The translations under genes and the position numbers were made by a program. A stretch of DNA of 64,000 nucleotides. Source: Tetracentron sinense (taxonomy: Eukaryota > Streptophyta > Magnoliopsida > Trochodendrales > Trochodendraceae). The notes below the pieces were generated by a model. The model did no database searches, was not told where the DNA came from, and saw only the letters and a program-made list of their open reading frames with translations. How positions within the stretch are numbered: the stretch's first letter is position 1; every line of letters begins with the position of its first letter. Location of the stretch: contig CM026570.1 in assembly GCA_015143295.1 (NCBI GenBank), positions 3,248,047 to 3,312,046 on the forward strand. Direction: 5' to 3'. This document shows, piece by piece, positions 1 to 12,250 of this stretch.

Positions 1-60
1 ATTGGAAAACTTGAAACTGGGGATGGGGACATGTACAGCTCCTACGAATCACGATTTTAA
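1..60 (+). CDS. Probable 3' end of an upstream gene (partial)
   Basis: From base 1, frame 1 is open for 19 codons and ends at TAA (58-60). The peptide has a polar, acidic tail ending in MYSSYESRF. An AT-rich stretch that looks like a 3' UTR follows. The segment is too short to assign a family, and its reality rests only on the open frame at the window edge, so it could be chance. Confidence 0.3.
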   Translation: MGKLETGDGDMYSSYESRF

Positions 61-582
61 CATTTATATAGAAGAGATTTCAACACTAATGACCATGTTA
101 GCCACTTGGGCAAATGTCTGATCAATATTGTTTTCGTATGTATATTTTCATACCTTCTTTATTATTCTCTTTGATTCATATAATTGTAACTTCTGTGTAT
201 TTCAACTTGTACTGCTAATCAAATGCCTGGCAGAAGAAAGGGAAGATAGATTGGGTTAGCCCTTCTTCCTCTTGAACTTGCGTTCGTGAACTCAGTATCT
301 CTTGTTTATAATCTTCAAATACGAGTTGTTGCTCATTATTAGGGACATTCTTCTTGGAGTGTTATTGCAATTTTATGAGCTTTGAATGATGATGCCACAA
401 CCCCCAAACTTTCATTTCTATTTAATTGGATTGATTGCAACACAAGATTTTTCTTGACCATCCAAAAGAATCCAATAAATTGGATGGTTGAGATCACCTG
501 AATGATTTACATGTGCACCCCTTATGAATATCAACACTCTACAAAGGTAGCCTATTTTTTGGCTTTTTGGCAATCACATCAA
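61..582. other. Intergenic, possible 3' UTR
   Basis: AT-rich sequence with no coding signal. It may hold the 3' UTR and terminator of the partial gene at the window start. Confidence 0.3.
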
Positions 583-747
583 CCCTTGCCCCATTGGTAG
601 TGTGTGTTAGTCACCACTCCATTGATCCGGTTTCCATTCCCAACAGGTGTGAGTGTTGTCATCTCCACCCGCCCATGACTTAGAACAGATACTAACTTGC
701 TAGCCGGGTTGCGGCCTAACCGCGTATCTCTCACCAAAAATAAAAAA
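583..747 (+). repeat. SINE family A, copy 1
   Basis: A unit of about 165 bp with a tRNA-like head: GCCCCATTGGTAGTGTG resembles a Pol III A box and GGTTTCCATTCCC a degenerate B box. It continues through ACAGATACTAAC and GCGGCCTAAC and ends in an A-rich tail. The same order of blocks recurs near 9.2 kb, 53.3 kb and, on the minus strand, 63.0 kb. The head plus A tail suggests a tRNA-derived SINE. No target-site duplication was resolved. Confidence 0.6.
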
Positions 748-1509
748 TTTCAGCTTGGTTTAAGCAAGCGTGCTACTTAACATTTCTCATCTTGGTTATT
801 ATCAGGTATGTCGTTGGCATATTCCTCAGTATGAAGTCACCTATTTTTAGAATTCCACGCCCACACACGACACACTGTAAGAGAGTCTTTGCTCTTCACT
901 ATATTTGTAGTTTACTAGTTTTCCTACCAAGAGAGGATCAGCCACTAGGACACGTGTTGACCTATGGGTGCGAGTTCAATCGCAATTGGCATTTATCCGA
1001 TCTCCTTTCAATGGCGTGTGGGAAGAGGCCTTTGAGTTGTTTCGAAGAATTAATGTGGATGGGAACATGGCATTAAAATTGAGATCACTTTTTTGATACC
1101 TTTAATTTAATTTTGGGAAATGGAAAACGGACCACTCGGTCCTCTTGCAAACGGACCACCCAATGGTAAAGCAACGTGATCTCTATTTAATTGTGGTTAC
1201 GACTTTTAGCCCTTAAGAGTTAAATTTCTGTTGAAATTTGATTGGGTGGCTGACTAACATGCGGAGCTTGCTGAAATTTTTTGGGTTTCATACGAGATTA
1301 CGTTATTTTTGTTCTTCAGAACTGATTCTGGCTGACTTACAGAATTGATCTTCAGAACATATCCTCCAAAAGAACTATAAGAACTATTCTTATTGAGAAC
1401 GAACATGAGAATGAATCACTAGAATTGATGCCAAACAGGCACTAAAGTATATAACATGGTATATGCTCTCTTGTCATTCTCGTCAATGAATAATTTTTAT
1501 TAATATCTG

Positions 1510-1518
1510 TATATAAAA
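1510..1518 (+). promoter_or_regulatory. TATA box of the XIP aquaporin gene
   Basis: TATATAAAA lies 49 bp upstream of the proposed aquaporin start codon. This would put transcription start some 30 bp downstream and leave a very short 5' leader. Confidence 0.45.
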
Positions 1519-1566
1519 AAGGTTCTTCCTTCTGAAAAATCTGTCATCTGAATTAGATTTGGAGGA

Positions 1567-4500
1567 ATGGATTTGGTTGTGGCAAACCAAGCTATTCATG
1601 AAAACCTAGAAGATTACAAGACAATTAACATTAAAGGAGGGAATACTCAAAGGCCAACATTTCTTGCTTGCATTGGTGCCCATGAATTCGTTTCACAGGA
1701 GGTAAGGCTGATAAATTTAGAGCTGTTACAGCACCAGCCTGCATGCACATTGGTGCGTTCATGGCACGACCTGCATGCTTGCAGTGTTCTGGATACATTA
1801 GGAATAACAAACACCTGCAAGCTGCAGCCATGAATGTTTGTCCCGGATTTTCTCTGCTCTGCTCCCCCAATGAGCCCAAGGCATGTGTTACAGTTTACTA
1901 TCGTATATGATTCTTATAAAAAGTAATCAAGGTTAAAATTTTTGGCAGTCTTTTAGAACCAAAGGCAAGATTTCATTGGCAATTTGAATTGATATTTTGG
2001 AAAACTTTGGATTTCTCGACGAAATTTTAATTTTTTAATATTTTATTAAATTAAATATATTTATGATATTTCATGAAATTTCAGCCAGCCAAAATTCCGA
2101 AAAATTTGGTCTGAAATTTCAGAATATTTTGAGAGAAATAATATTTTTATTAAATGTAAAATATTTATCTAATATTATTATTTTATTGTTTAAAATAAAT
2201 TTTAAATTGTGATGGAATATTTTGCTATTTTATGTAAAAAATAGTTTTTAAAAGTATTTAAAATTAAATTTCCAAACTTTCACCTGAAATTCTAAAAATT
2301 TGACCAAAATTTGTCAAAACGAAAGAAGAGTGATTTCGATTTTGTAGAATGGGAACGAAACCGAATTTTCAACCAGATTTGAGCCTTGACCAAGGGGCAT
2401 TTCAACTAGCCGAGACTTTTTTTTTTTTTTTGGGTGAAAAGGAAGAATAGTTTATCTAATGTAGTATAGTATATCCTATTTTGACACTATGTTTCCAAGG
2501 GCACATGTGTATTTTAAAACTCAAGAGCCTCTCAGAATTTTGTCCAATTCAGTAGAAAATTTCAACCAAAAGAATTCCAAGAAAAAAAAAATCTATAGAT
2601 CCGGTCATCCATATTTAACCTAAGTGAGACTCAATGACTAGTGGTCAGATCTTGTTTGGAGATAATAGAGTGGTCAGATCCCTTAGTGTATCCCGATGAG
2701 AGTACCCTCAACTTGAACCCATTCCCTTGGCTTGGAATTTGAAGAGTTCTTGTTAGAGTCCTCTTCAACAATTACCTGAAATGTGAGCTCTCGTTGATGA
2801 GCAACTCTGGCAACCAAAAATATGTTTATGGCAGGTGTAGTTTAGAAATTATAATATAAAGGAAGAGTATTTTTATCAATAAAAAGTTTTAAAAAAAATT
2901 CTATAATTTCTAAAATATCCCTGTCAAGGCATATTTTTGGATTGCTCCGGTTAGTTCTTCAATCGGAGCTGCTCCTGTCCATAGTTAATTAATCTCAATT
3001 GTGGTTACTGTTAATAGACCACATTTATTTGAGAGATTTTAGAGGTAAAAACTTCTACTTTAAAAAGTAGTTCATAAATATGTTTTTCTTTATAGGTAAA
3101 ACCCCTATATCAAAAAAAATGTAGAGATCCAATTAACTTTCAACTTAACAATCAAAAGTCCAATTAAACACAATTTTTAAATAAGAACTGTCTATTTAGA
3201 TTAGTGTTACCAAATGCCAACTATGAACATGAGCTCATGTTGCCCAAAAGAATGCCATGGCCCATGAGCAGTTGAGTAGGAAAATTCGAATGCAGATATC
3301 AATCGACCAGCCTGCCTAAAGTCCCTAAACCATTCGTAATAAATACCAAATAAAATAGTTCTTAAAACAGTTCGCTTAGTACTATTTAACCTTAAAATTA
3401 AATTAAGGGACTGCTAGCCCCACTCTCTTATTCTACTCTCACATTTTTTTTTGTAAATTAAAATAGGATTTTGGATCACCTTTACAACAAAATCATTGGC
3501 TTCTTGCTTGAAGAGAGAGCTTCAAGATAGGAGAGTGCAATAGTGGGAGATAGGGCTAGCAAAATATATTAAATTAACCAAAATCTTACCCAAGCCTCCT
3601 CTCATTGGAGAAAAGAACAAGAAATATGGCATCGGATTTCGTGGATGCCCGAGGCCCCAAGCATTAGCCTTTAAATAGGGGAGTGATAACATGCATTGCA
3701 CATTCCGTTGAGTGATACACCTTTTCATTTGACATCCATTAACCGTGGTTCAATGGGTAAATGGGTCGGACCATAAATATCCACCCAAATTCTTCATATT
3801 TTCTGTGGTTAACTTATGCCGTTAATAGAACCATAATTATTTGAAGTCATGGGCCCTAAGACTTGACATATTTGATAATTGACTTGGTACAGATGTGGAG
3901 AGCAGCCCTAACAGAGCTAGTAGCAACTGCAGCCCTTATATTCATTCTCACCACCTCCATCATCTCCTGCTTAGATTCGCACGAGCCTGACCCGAAGCTA
4001 CTAGTCCCCTTCATCGTTTTCACCATCGTCTTCCTCTTCCTCATGGTCACAGTTCCTCTCTCTGGGGGCCACATGAGCCCAGTTTTTACCTTCATCGCCG
4101 CCCTCAAGGGGATCATCACCATTGCTCGTGCTTCAATCTACATCATGGCGCAATGCATCGGCGCGATCATCGCTTTCCTCGTAATCCAAAGTGTAATGAG
4201 CCATCAGGCTGCCGAGAAATACTCCTTAGGCGGCTGTGTCATCGCAAGCAATGGTGCATCGCCGGGTCTGAGCTCGGCGACGGCGTTGATATTAGAGTTC
4301 TCGTGCACCTTTGTGGTGCTCTATGTTGGTGTAACTGTAGCATTCGACAAGAGAAGGTGTAAAGAACTTGGTTTAGTCATGGTCTGCGTCGTCGTGGCAG
4401 GGTCCATGGCACTAGTAGTATTTGTGTCAATAACCGTGACTGGGCGGGCCGCTTATGCGGGTGTGGGCCTGAACCCAGCGAGGTGTCTGGGTCCGGCATT

Positions 4501-4672
4501 GTTGCAAGGAGGCCCATTATGGGATGGGCATTGGGTTTTTTGGGTGGGACCTTTCTTTGCTTGCATAGTTTATTATGGTTTTTCTCTAACCTTACCAAAG
4601 GAGGGTTTGGTGGTGAGAGATGAAAAGTGTGACTTTGTGAAGTTGGCTGGGGCTTGTTGGTGGGGGAAATAG
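1567..4672 (+). CDS. XIP-type aquaporin (X intrinsic protein)
   Basis: Membrane channel of the MIP family, probably plasma-membrane and conducting small uncharged solutes as known XIPs do. Two exons are proposed: 1567-1701 (45 codons, ending FVSQE, donor GTAAGG) and 3893-4672 (starting MWRAALTEL after TTGGTACAG), joined in phase 0 to give 304 residues. Exon 2 holds six hydrophobic segments and both pore half-helices. The first NPA box is replaced by SPV (GGHMSPVFTF). The second is intact as GLNPARCLGPALL, and NPARC is an XIP hallmark. The selectivity-filter Arg is present, and the residue three before the second-box Asn is Val. The phrase AEKYSLGGC also fits XIPs. The 2.19-kb intron holds no coding signal. 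The start is the first ATG, preceded by a TATA box. The subfamily call is strong; the solute is unknown. Confidence 0.88.
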
Positions 4673-5114
4673 CACTACCACATCCCTCCAATGAAAGTGA
4701 GAGGTTTTGTCTGTAACTGGTTGCAGTATTGTACATTTCCTTGTACGTATAAACAGTATTTTAAGGGGGTGTTTGCCTGTTTGGTAACGAAATCTACGAT
4801 GTATAGTCCATGTTATACTGTCATTCTTAAAGCCACTGAATCTTTACAGCCACAAGTTAGAATTAAAGCATGTAATGTGCATACCGATCCCGCCATTGTT
4901 GAATACAAACACAATATAATTAATTCAATCAATGAAGGCAAACGGCACATCGGTCTTCAACTCCAAGTCTCCAAGGTTCTTGATGAAGAAGATGTGTATC
5001 CTGCAAGCTTTTTTAGAGATGGAGCTAGGACCGATTGCCTTTTTTTCTTTATATACGGTACTCAATTGTTAGTATCCTAACCAATCAAGGGTACTAACTA
5101 CTTCCCAATAACCC
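4673..5114. other. 3' flank of the aquaporin gene
   Basis: Non-coding sequence after the aquaporin stop codon. A 129-codon open frame here (4691-5080) has no recognisable motif and is probably 3' UTR read-through. Confidence 0.4.
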
Positions 5115-5467
5115 TTAGAAGCCAAATCCGGTTATCACCCCTTGAGGTCACCATGTGTCCCTTTTGACGCCATTTAATTGTGATTAAGATTCACCTACCC
5201 CTAGGGTTCACCATCCTTTTTTTAAAAAAAATATTATAAAATTATGTTTTTAAATATTTTAATATAAAAAAACCTTAAAAACATTTTTTTAGTTTTAAAA
5301 AAAGAATTAATATTTTTAAAAAAAAAAACCAAGGATGGGTGGTGAACCCTAGGGGTGAGTGAATCCTAATCACAGTTAAGGGGTGTCAAAAAGGACACAT
5401 GGCAACCTCAAGGGGTGATAATCGGATTTCCCAAATCGGATTATCACCGTAGAGGATTTGGCTTCAA
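5115..5467. mobile_element. Foldback MITE-like element
   Basis: The left arm (TCCGGTTATCACCCCTTGAG and following) pairs with a right arm (CTCAAGGGGTGATAATCGGA) around an A/T-rich loop. The right end contains a second short copy of the terminus (GGATTATCACC...GAGGATTTGGCTTC), as if partly duplicated. Related arms occur near 6.6, 16.9 and 53.7-54.3 kb. No coding capacity. Confidence 0.6.
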
Positions 5468-6559
5468 ATCTTTATTAATGCATAAATGACATGTTTGGCT
5501 ACAACTATAAGTGTAATTGGAGTAGACGCTATCCAACTTTGGATGATAAGCTTTACTCAGACTATAACCACATAGGAAAACCTTACAGTATAGTGTCATC
5601 TGTTTGTATTCCAAACAGTCAATAAATAAGCTCTTATTCGTAAATTATAATCAAGAATGTGCAAATTAAGCTACCTTGGATGAACAGCGATGAGGAACTA
5701 TCAAGTGGCATGTGACTTAACCTTAATTACATATTACCTGCCAATGGGGGATGCTAATGAAAATTAGATTAATTAGTGGGCAGCGAAGAGGAAGTTTCTG
5801 CTCCCTTATAAATGGGATATATATCCACTAAAAAGAATCTCCAAAGTCAAAAGACTCCAAGCAAAGAGAAGCAATGAAGTAGATAGGGTTAGGCATGTGG
5901 AGGCAATTATCATATTTTCCTTTTTATAAACATTACTTTTTTCATTAACAGGGAGGCCTTGTCGAGTAAAGTCTTGTGTGGTCCAAGTCAAACAAAACCC
6001 TTCTTCTCTCATACCCCATGCCCATTGCTTAAGGATCATTGCTACCTTTTCAAGCTCACCATGTGCTCCTCAATAATTACCTTCTACCTTCTTCAAGACC
6101 CACGTGAGATTTACAGAGAGAGAGGTGCAATGAAAGTAGGTTTTGGACCATGGACCATGGACCATGGACCCTGGGATGACAAATTTAGTTTTGGGTTAGG
6201 CTTCCCGGTCATATTAGTTAGTTAATTTATTATTAAATATATTCAAATGGATTATATAATTTAGAGCAATGCTAGGTCTACTTTATGGTTGCCCATTTTC
6301 CCCTATTTTTATACAAGACGACAAACTAGTATGACAATTTTTTGTGGTTCCCATTAATTTTATTTTGTTTTCTTGTATAAAATTAGGAAAATCAAACAAG
6401 AGTAGACAACCGGAAAGTGGACATAGCAGTGCTCTAAATTTTAAAAGACTCGTGATTCTCTCAAATTGCAACTGGAATCAAGGAGTCCAATTCCAACACA
6501 AAAGCCTCATTAATTGCCCTTTTAACAATTTTTACTTTTAGAGTTATTTTTTTGATATT

Positions 6560-6715
6560 TTTTCTATAAACTAAGGTTAGATGGTTGAACCCTAAGGGTT
6601 AATGAATCTTAACCATGGTTAAGGGGTATTAAAAAAGATACGTATTGACATGTGGGACGTAACCAAACTCCAAGTAGTCCGGTTATAACTTTGAGAGAAT
6701 TTCAAGTCCTTTTAA
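6560..6715. mobile_element. Partial copy of the same foldback family
   Basis: The phrases GGTTGAACCCTAAGGGTTA, TTAACCATGGTTAAGGGGT and TAGTCCGGTTATAACTTTG follow the order seen in the right arm of the element near 5.3 kb. No opposite arm is visible, so this looks like a decayed half. Confidence 0.4.
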
Positions 6716-8260
6716 ATTAGTTTTGAGTTTAATTTTAAGTGCAGTTATAATTTAGTATATATCTGGTTTCTTTATTTACTTAATATTTATTTTATTTATT
6801 TAGTGAGACAAGCTAGCCTTAAAAGCATGCAGACTTCCATACGCTCACCACTTTAAAGGGGGTTACATTTTCAGTTAAAACCACATTTAAATATGAGATG
6901 GTGCTATACTTCAAGTATCTTGAGTGGAGCACATCTTTTAATGTAAAATCGGGGGCAATCTTATAAGAAGAGCATTAGCCCTAGGCACGAAGTCAAATTC
7001 TTTCAAAGGACGAGTGGGTGCAATATGTGGTGTTGTTACCCTATAACAGGGAAATGGTTTAACACTCGTTGTCATTACCTTGCGTCTTTGGAAGAATGCG
7101 ACTAGGGTTACTATTTCTAATTTTATAATTATGAAGAGAACCTAGATAGAAATATCTTTACAAAATTGTCATATTTCTTCATAATTATAAGATTGTCATT
7201 ATTTATGTATTAAAAAAGAAGAGCTCCGCTCAAGGCACTTGAAATTCGAAACAAAGCTCCACCTCATTTTAATACTCTTAAAACAAAAAATTTCTCATTC
7301 CTTTTAAAGTATGTTGTTTTAACTATTTGAAAATGCAATTGATAAGTTACTTTATTAATTGGAGTTTAGAAGTCTGTTTTAAAGACTAGCACTCTTATTT
7401 TAGACAGCTCGTCTAGTTATGTTTGAAGGTGGTCCTACTTTATCCAAATCTGACCCTCTCAGAACCATTGCTACATGTGGGAGAGGGAATCAAATCGTCT
7501 GTTCTTCCTTGGGGTTATTTTCTATGGCCTAAGTATTTGAAGGTCAAGATCTCTTCTATGGTTGTTTACAGTTGTTAAATCCGTACAAATGATTTGATCC
7601 TGATTTTTTATACACACATGGTTACAGTGAAGAACCCAGGAAAGATCATAGACGATTTGCATCCGTGGGAAATAAATATTAGTTCTCAATCGTGTCAATC
7701 ATTAATTAATTCTTCTACCATATAAAAGCGTAAAGAAATGCTGTAAAGAAATGCTGGTAGCAACTTGTGTCCTACACTTCTATGTTAACTTTGGAATCAG
7801 TTGAACCTTGAAATCAGTACTTCTTTTAAAAACAATTTGATTTCTTAACATGTTGAATAGAAGAGGTAGCACAAGTGTTACACCCATAATGAGAGTGTTA
7901 AAAAAAATTAAAATCTATGTGTAGGGCTAACACTCCTGAAAGTGTATTGATTTTATCTAATTAATGATAATTAATGATTGATTGTAAATCTCTTATAAAG
8001 ACTATAAAAATCTAAATTTCTGCTGGCAAATACTTGAATTACCATGTGAGACAATACTGAAAGATCAATATTTACAAAGGGGAGTGATAGCCTCATTCTC
8101 TCCTAATTCACTTTCCTCTTATAAGGGACAAGCAGACAAGAATTATGTGTCACGCAGTCGAGCCTTCACAAAATGATTGTCTTCTTGATCTAAAAAAAGA
8201 GAATGCAAGAGGAGAGAGTGACGCTAGCAAAATCCATATACAAATCCCTTGCTTAGCTGA
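6716..8260. other. Intergenic region
   Basis: AT-rich sequence between the MITE relic and the 3' end of the zinc-finger gene. I see no credible ORF, RNA gene or complete repeat. Confidence 0.4.
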
Positions 8261-8267
8261 CCTTGTA

Positions 8268-10539
8268 TTAATCAAGGGCTTTGTAAATCACAACGAAACA
8301 TGGAAGAATAGCCCTAGGATTGAAAACAAATAACTCCTCGAGATTCGAGTAAATTCCGGCATGCCCCGATACCGAATCGTAAATGCCGGCTGACACGCTC
8401 TCCTCCTCCGCCACCGCAGCCGCCGCATCATCCGTGCTACGCCTCACCTTTCCTGCAATCACCCGACACACCAGCATTGCCTTCCTCCCGTCCGTACTCC
8501 CCAGACTGTCGTGGGCCCTACCACTGCTGGCGGTAGTGCGCACTCCCTTACAATCCTGCGCCTTCCCTGGAAACCCGTGCCTGATGATCGTGCATACTCC
8601 GCAGCCCGGTATTGAGCCGCATAGGGTCGAGGAGCCCCGTGCACCGAGTGCGCATGTTAAGGTCGTGCAGTGGAATCTGAGAAGCTCGTTACCGTCGGCT
8701 GCGCACCTGGGGTTTTTCTTGGTGCTGTTGTTGGCACGTGATTTTACTGCGTCTCGGCAGTCCTCGAACCGTTGGACGGTCCGTTTGGTGTTGTGGACTT
8801 TTAATATCCGTTCGATCTTGCAGATTGGGTTGTCTTTCTTGAGCCAGCTTGATTTGAAGATTATTTCCACAATGTTACGGCCCGAATCTTCAGGGCCCAG
8901 CTCCGAAACTTCAATATAGCGTGAAAATATTTGTTAATGTGCATTTACTTAAATAACCCCACATAAAAGACAAATACCCTGGATTTTGTAGAAGATCACC
9001 AAGTCATCAAAAGGAAGACTTCCGTCAAAAAAAATGGAGATTTCTCTGGGATTCGTGTTTTGGTAATGAGTTAATTTTCTAAAGGACCGTAATACCCTTC
9101 GTTGACTGACCCGGTGCAATCAAAATGAGTCCAAGCCCATAACAATTTGGTGTAAAACGAGCTACGATAGAGAGAACACCTACCAGTGGGATGTGTATCC
9201 CTTCCTTAGGAAAGAGGTTCCGGTTCCATTCCCGTGAGAGTGGGTTGCATTCTCCACCGCCTTTAACTTAGAATAGATACTGACTTGCTAATAGGGGTTG
9301 CGGCCTAACCTAGTATCTCATTCCAAAAAAAAAGAGCAATCCAAATTCTAAATTATGCCAAAAAAGAAATATTTATCAAGGACTTTGTTATTGAGACCCC
9401 ATTAGGGCCGAGACCACCGAGACCATACTCTTAGAGCATTGGATTTCAGGTGGGGCCCATTTCACGTGGTAGGCCCCACCTGAAATCCCATGCTTACGGA
9501 GCATGGTCTCCGTCCTAAGGGAGTAAGGGGGTCTCAAAAGCTTTATCCATTTGTAAATTACATTTAAAAAAATTAGTTTACAAAAAAACCCTTTTTATAT
9601 TTATAATTTCAAAACTAGCTTTTTTTGAGTTGCTCCGGTTATCTTTTCATCCGGAGCTCTTGTTTATATCGGAAAAAATAACAATTCCTATGGTAATAAC
9701 CTGCAATCTTGATCCCAATAATTCTGAAGGGTAAAAACTAAAAAGAACAGACAATGAAAACTTGATTTCATGAAGAAATTCAGACCTATTGAAGAAAACT
9801 TCATGTAATAAAAAAAATATATAGGAAAAATTACCAGCATGGCGTACGGCTTGATGGAGCTCCAAGCTTTCAATCTTCGGGAAGACCTCTCCACAGTCAG
9901 GGCAAGCACATATAGTAGTCCTCGGAGATGGATACCTGTAATTTATTTTTTATTTTAATTATTATTCTCTATATTTCCTTATAACTGCTTAGGCAAATTA
10001 AAGAAAAAAGTGAAAAAAGAAAAAGAAAGATACCTGCTAGGATCAACGATCATGTGACACTCATAACACCCAGAAAGCTTCCTCAATTGCATCCCTCTTG
10101 AAGAAGACGAGTAAGCTCCACCACCGTTCGTTCTTATTGACCCAGACGAGGACCGAGTTGATGACCCAGTCACTGTTTTCCGACTCAGCAGTGCAGTTTC
10201 CTGGCCCAAAGTGCTACTCTCAGGCGAGTTATCAGCTCTGTGTACCACTCTCGTGTTCCCATGAACAACGTCTCTGAAATTACATATAGAGCTACAAGAA
10301 GAACCCAGTTTTGAGTATCCAACGACGTTCTTTGATGGGTCATGAACTCCTGACCCTTCGATCTGTTTACAGGTGAGGAGGTTCTTGATTTGATCCCATG
10401 AAGATGGTTGCTTTTGCTGCTTTCGTTTGCGTTTGGGAAGGTCCTGCTTGGGTGTTGGTAAGAAAGTAGAGAGAGCCATGAAGAGCAAAGCTAGAAGATA
10501 GAAGAGAAGGGTTTCAGAAGATCGAGCTGTGTCTTTCAT
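8268..10539 (-). CDS. C2H2 zinc-finger protein with PARP-like C-terminal region
   Basis: Three exons: 10539-10034, 9935-9835 and 8908-8268, giving 415 residues. Phases match and every junction is GT-AG. An N-terminal hydrophobic segment (LLFYLLALLFMALSTFL) precedes a basic patch and the conserved SSWDQIKNLLTCKQIEGS. A CYECHM motif leads into one C2H2 finger in exon 2 (CPDCGEVF...LELHQAVRH). Exon 3 carries SELGPEDSGRNIVEIIFKSS and NPICKIERILKVHNTKRT. Then come LLRFHCTT, YDSVSGHAG and NLEELFVFNPRAILPCFVVI, which resemble the His, Tyr and Glu strands of the PARP/ADP-ribosyl fold, as in plant RCD1/SRO proteins. The arrangement matches the plant family I recall for At1g75710. HCT in place of HGT/HGS argues against ordinary PARP activity. 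The hydrophobic N terminus suggests membrane anchoring. Function is unproven. Confidence 0.85.
9180..9336 (+). repeat. SINE family A, copy 2
   Basis: The order of blocks is as at 583-747: a GTTCCGGTTCCATTCCC B-box-like region, AATAGATACTGACTTGCTA, TTGCGGCCTAAC, then ATCTCATTCC and an A tail. It lies in the promoter-side flank downstream of the zinc-finger gene's 3' exon, inside its 926-bp intron 2. Confidence 0.55.
9391..9537. mobile_element. Short MITE with inverted ends TTGAGACCCC
   Basis: An element of 147 bp whose ends TTGAGACCCC and GGGGTCTCAA are inverted repeats. Inside, GGATTTCAGGTGGGGCC pairs with GGCCCCACCTGAAATCC, giving a nearly perfect hairpin. It sits in intron 2 of the zinc-finger gene. 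Confidence 0.7.
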
Positions 10540-11129
10540 GGAGTCTCTGCTTCTCTCAGAGGGACAGAGAAAAGAAGAGAAGATAGGATTGCTTTTCAGA
10601 TTTGAAAGAATCCTTTAATGGAGAAGGATCCGAGAGAGGAACTAAGGAGGCGAGGCAAAGCTTGTGGTGGGTCTTTGTTTATTGACTTTATTCTAATTGT
10701 TTCTCATCTTTAGGATCACACTCATGTGTTTATCGCATTGACATTTTATTGACTCAGATCAGATGGTTAGAAATATTTGAGTGGTATGGTCTAGTATTTG
10801 GATGGCTAGATTAAGCTTATACAAATAGATTCGTTGAATGTAATCGTGGTTGAGTTAATTCTTTTGCACGTTCTCTTTTCCATCTTCTTTATTTATGAAA
10901 GGAAACGATTAATTACGAAGATGCCCACAAGAGTATATTTCAGCTGTTTTCCACAAATGACTCACTCGAGTACTATATCAGCGGCACCTGGGAATTCATT
11001 TTCAACCGGACCCGTCATTCCGTCCAAACCCACGGCACTTTAGGGTTGGGTGCATGAGTCGGATTCAATTTTTGTTTTCTCAATCCATCAATGATTACAC
11101 TTGTCCATGTTACTAGTGTATTCCGCTTA
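10540..11129. other. Upstream region of the zinc-finger gene
   Basis: Contains a purine-rich leader (about 10540-10640 on the minus strand) expected for the 5' UTR, then AT-rich sequence with no further gene evident. Confidence 0.35.
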
Positions 11130-11357
11130 AGGTAGCGTTTGGATTAGATTTTTTTGACCAAAAATCAATTATGATAAAATTATCTGTATAGAAATTAATG
11201 ATCAAATAATTATTTTTTAAAATAATAGTGTTCGGAGAATAAGAGATTGAGAGACTCACCTACGTATTCTCCAAACACTATTATTTGACCATTCATTTTT
11301 ACACAATCAATTTTACTAGAACTGATTTTTAACGAAAAAAATCTAATCCAACTACCC
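11130..11357. mobile_element. MITE with ends GGTAGCGTTTGGATTAGA
   Basis: The left end AGGTAGCGTTTGGATTAGAT and right end ATCTAATCCAACTACCCC are inverted repeats of about 25 bp, with further pairing inside (GTGTTCGGAGAATA with TATTCTCCAAACAC). Length about 228 bp. The target duplication is unclear. Confidence 0.65.
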
Positions 11358-11440
11358 CAAGAGATTTGGGATCGATTTTTATAAGTTGATGTAACGGTTG
11401 AAATGTCCATTATTTCTAATCTTTGAACAAATATTAATAC

Positions 11441-12250
11441 TAAGAGCATCTCTAACACTGTCCTAAGTAGACTCTATTCATCAGATTAAGGAGCCTATGG
11501 TAAAATTGAAGTTCCAAAAGGCTCGTCAAAGACGCTCGTCATTTTAAGGAAAAAGAAAATACTCACAAAATCTTGCAAGCGTTTTCAACTCACCAATTTA
11601 TTTTATATTATTATTTTTAAATGGTAAAAAACCAATAGCTCTCTCCTACTTTCCTTCAAAAATAAACATTTCTCTTCTTTTCTCACAACCCTTTTCATTC
11701 CGATTCTCTTATTTTCGGTTTGATTTTACCTATAATCAGAGAGATTGTAGAGCAGCTACCAGAGACAAACCACCAGACCTGAGGATTGGAAAGCGAAACC
11801 ATCGACGGCCAGCCATGAAGGTTCATCGTTCTCCACTCCCCTCTTCTTCGTTCTCCTATGTTTTCCTTTTTTCCCTGCTTCATCGAAAATGCCAAATGAA
11901 AATAATTTTCTGCGAGAAGGAAGGGGATTTGCTGCAATTAATGGTTGCATTGTCTGACATATTTTTGTTGATATTCCCAAATAAGAATATTAAGTGGGTC
12001 ATAATTTTTTTACACGTATTTTCATCAAGGCTAATCGCTATCTCAAGTGGGCTAGCTTTCGACATCCTGGAGTTCACGGCTCCTAGGCTTTGCACCGGAG
12101 GGATGTTGTTTATACAAGTTGGTTTTGGCTCTTATTTGTGCTTGTTTCATAGAGATTGTTAGTGGTGCAAGTTAGGAAGGTGAAGAAAATGGGTTTGATG
12201 TTGATGAATCAGGCCTAGGAGAAGAAAAAAATTATGTAGAATTTTAGTAT
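11441..12250. other. Non-coding stretch starting with a PIF/Harbinger-like end
   Basis: Begins TAAGAGCATCTCTAACACTG, a common terminus of plant PIF/Harbinger MITEs, but no opposite terminus was found. Short open frames here lack motifs. It may be a truncated element. Confidence 0.3.

Noticed and set aside
3856..4122. Minus-strand 88-codon ORF
   Set aside because: It mirrors the aquaporin exon and has no motif of its own.
4377..4736. Minus-strand 119-codon ORF
   Set aside because: Antisense to the end of the aquaporin coding region, with low-complexity Pro/Arg content from the GC-rich exon.
8383..8919. Plus-strand 178-codon ORF
   Set aside because: Antisense shadow of the third exon of the zinc-finger gene, which has clear family motifs.
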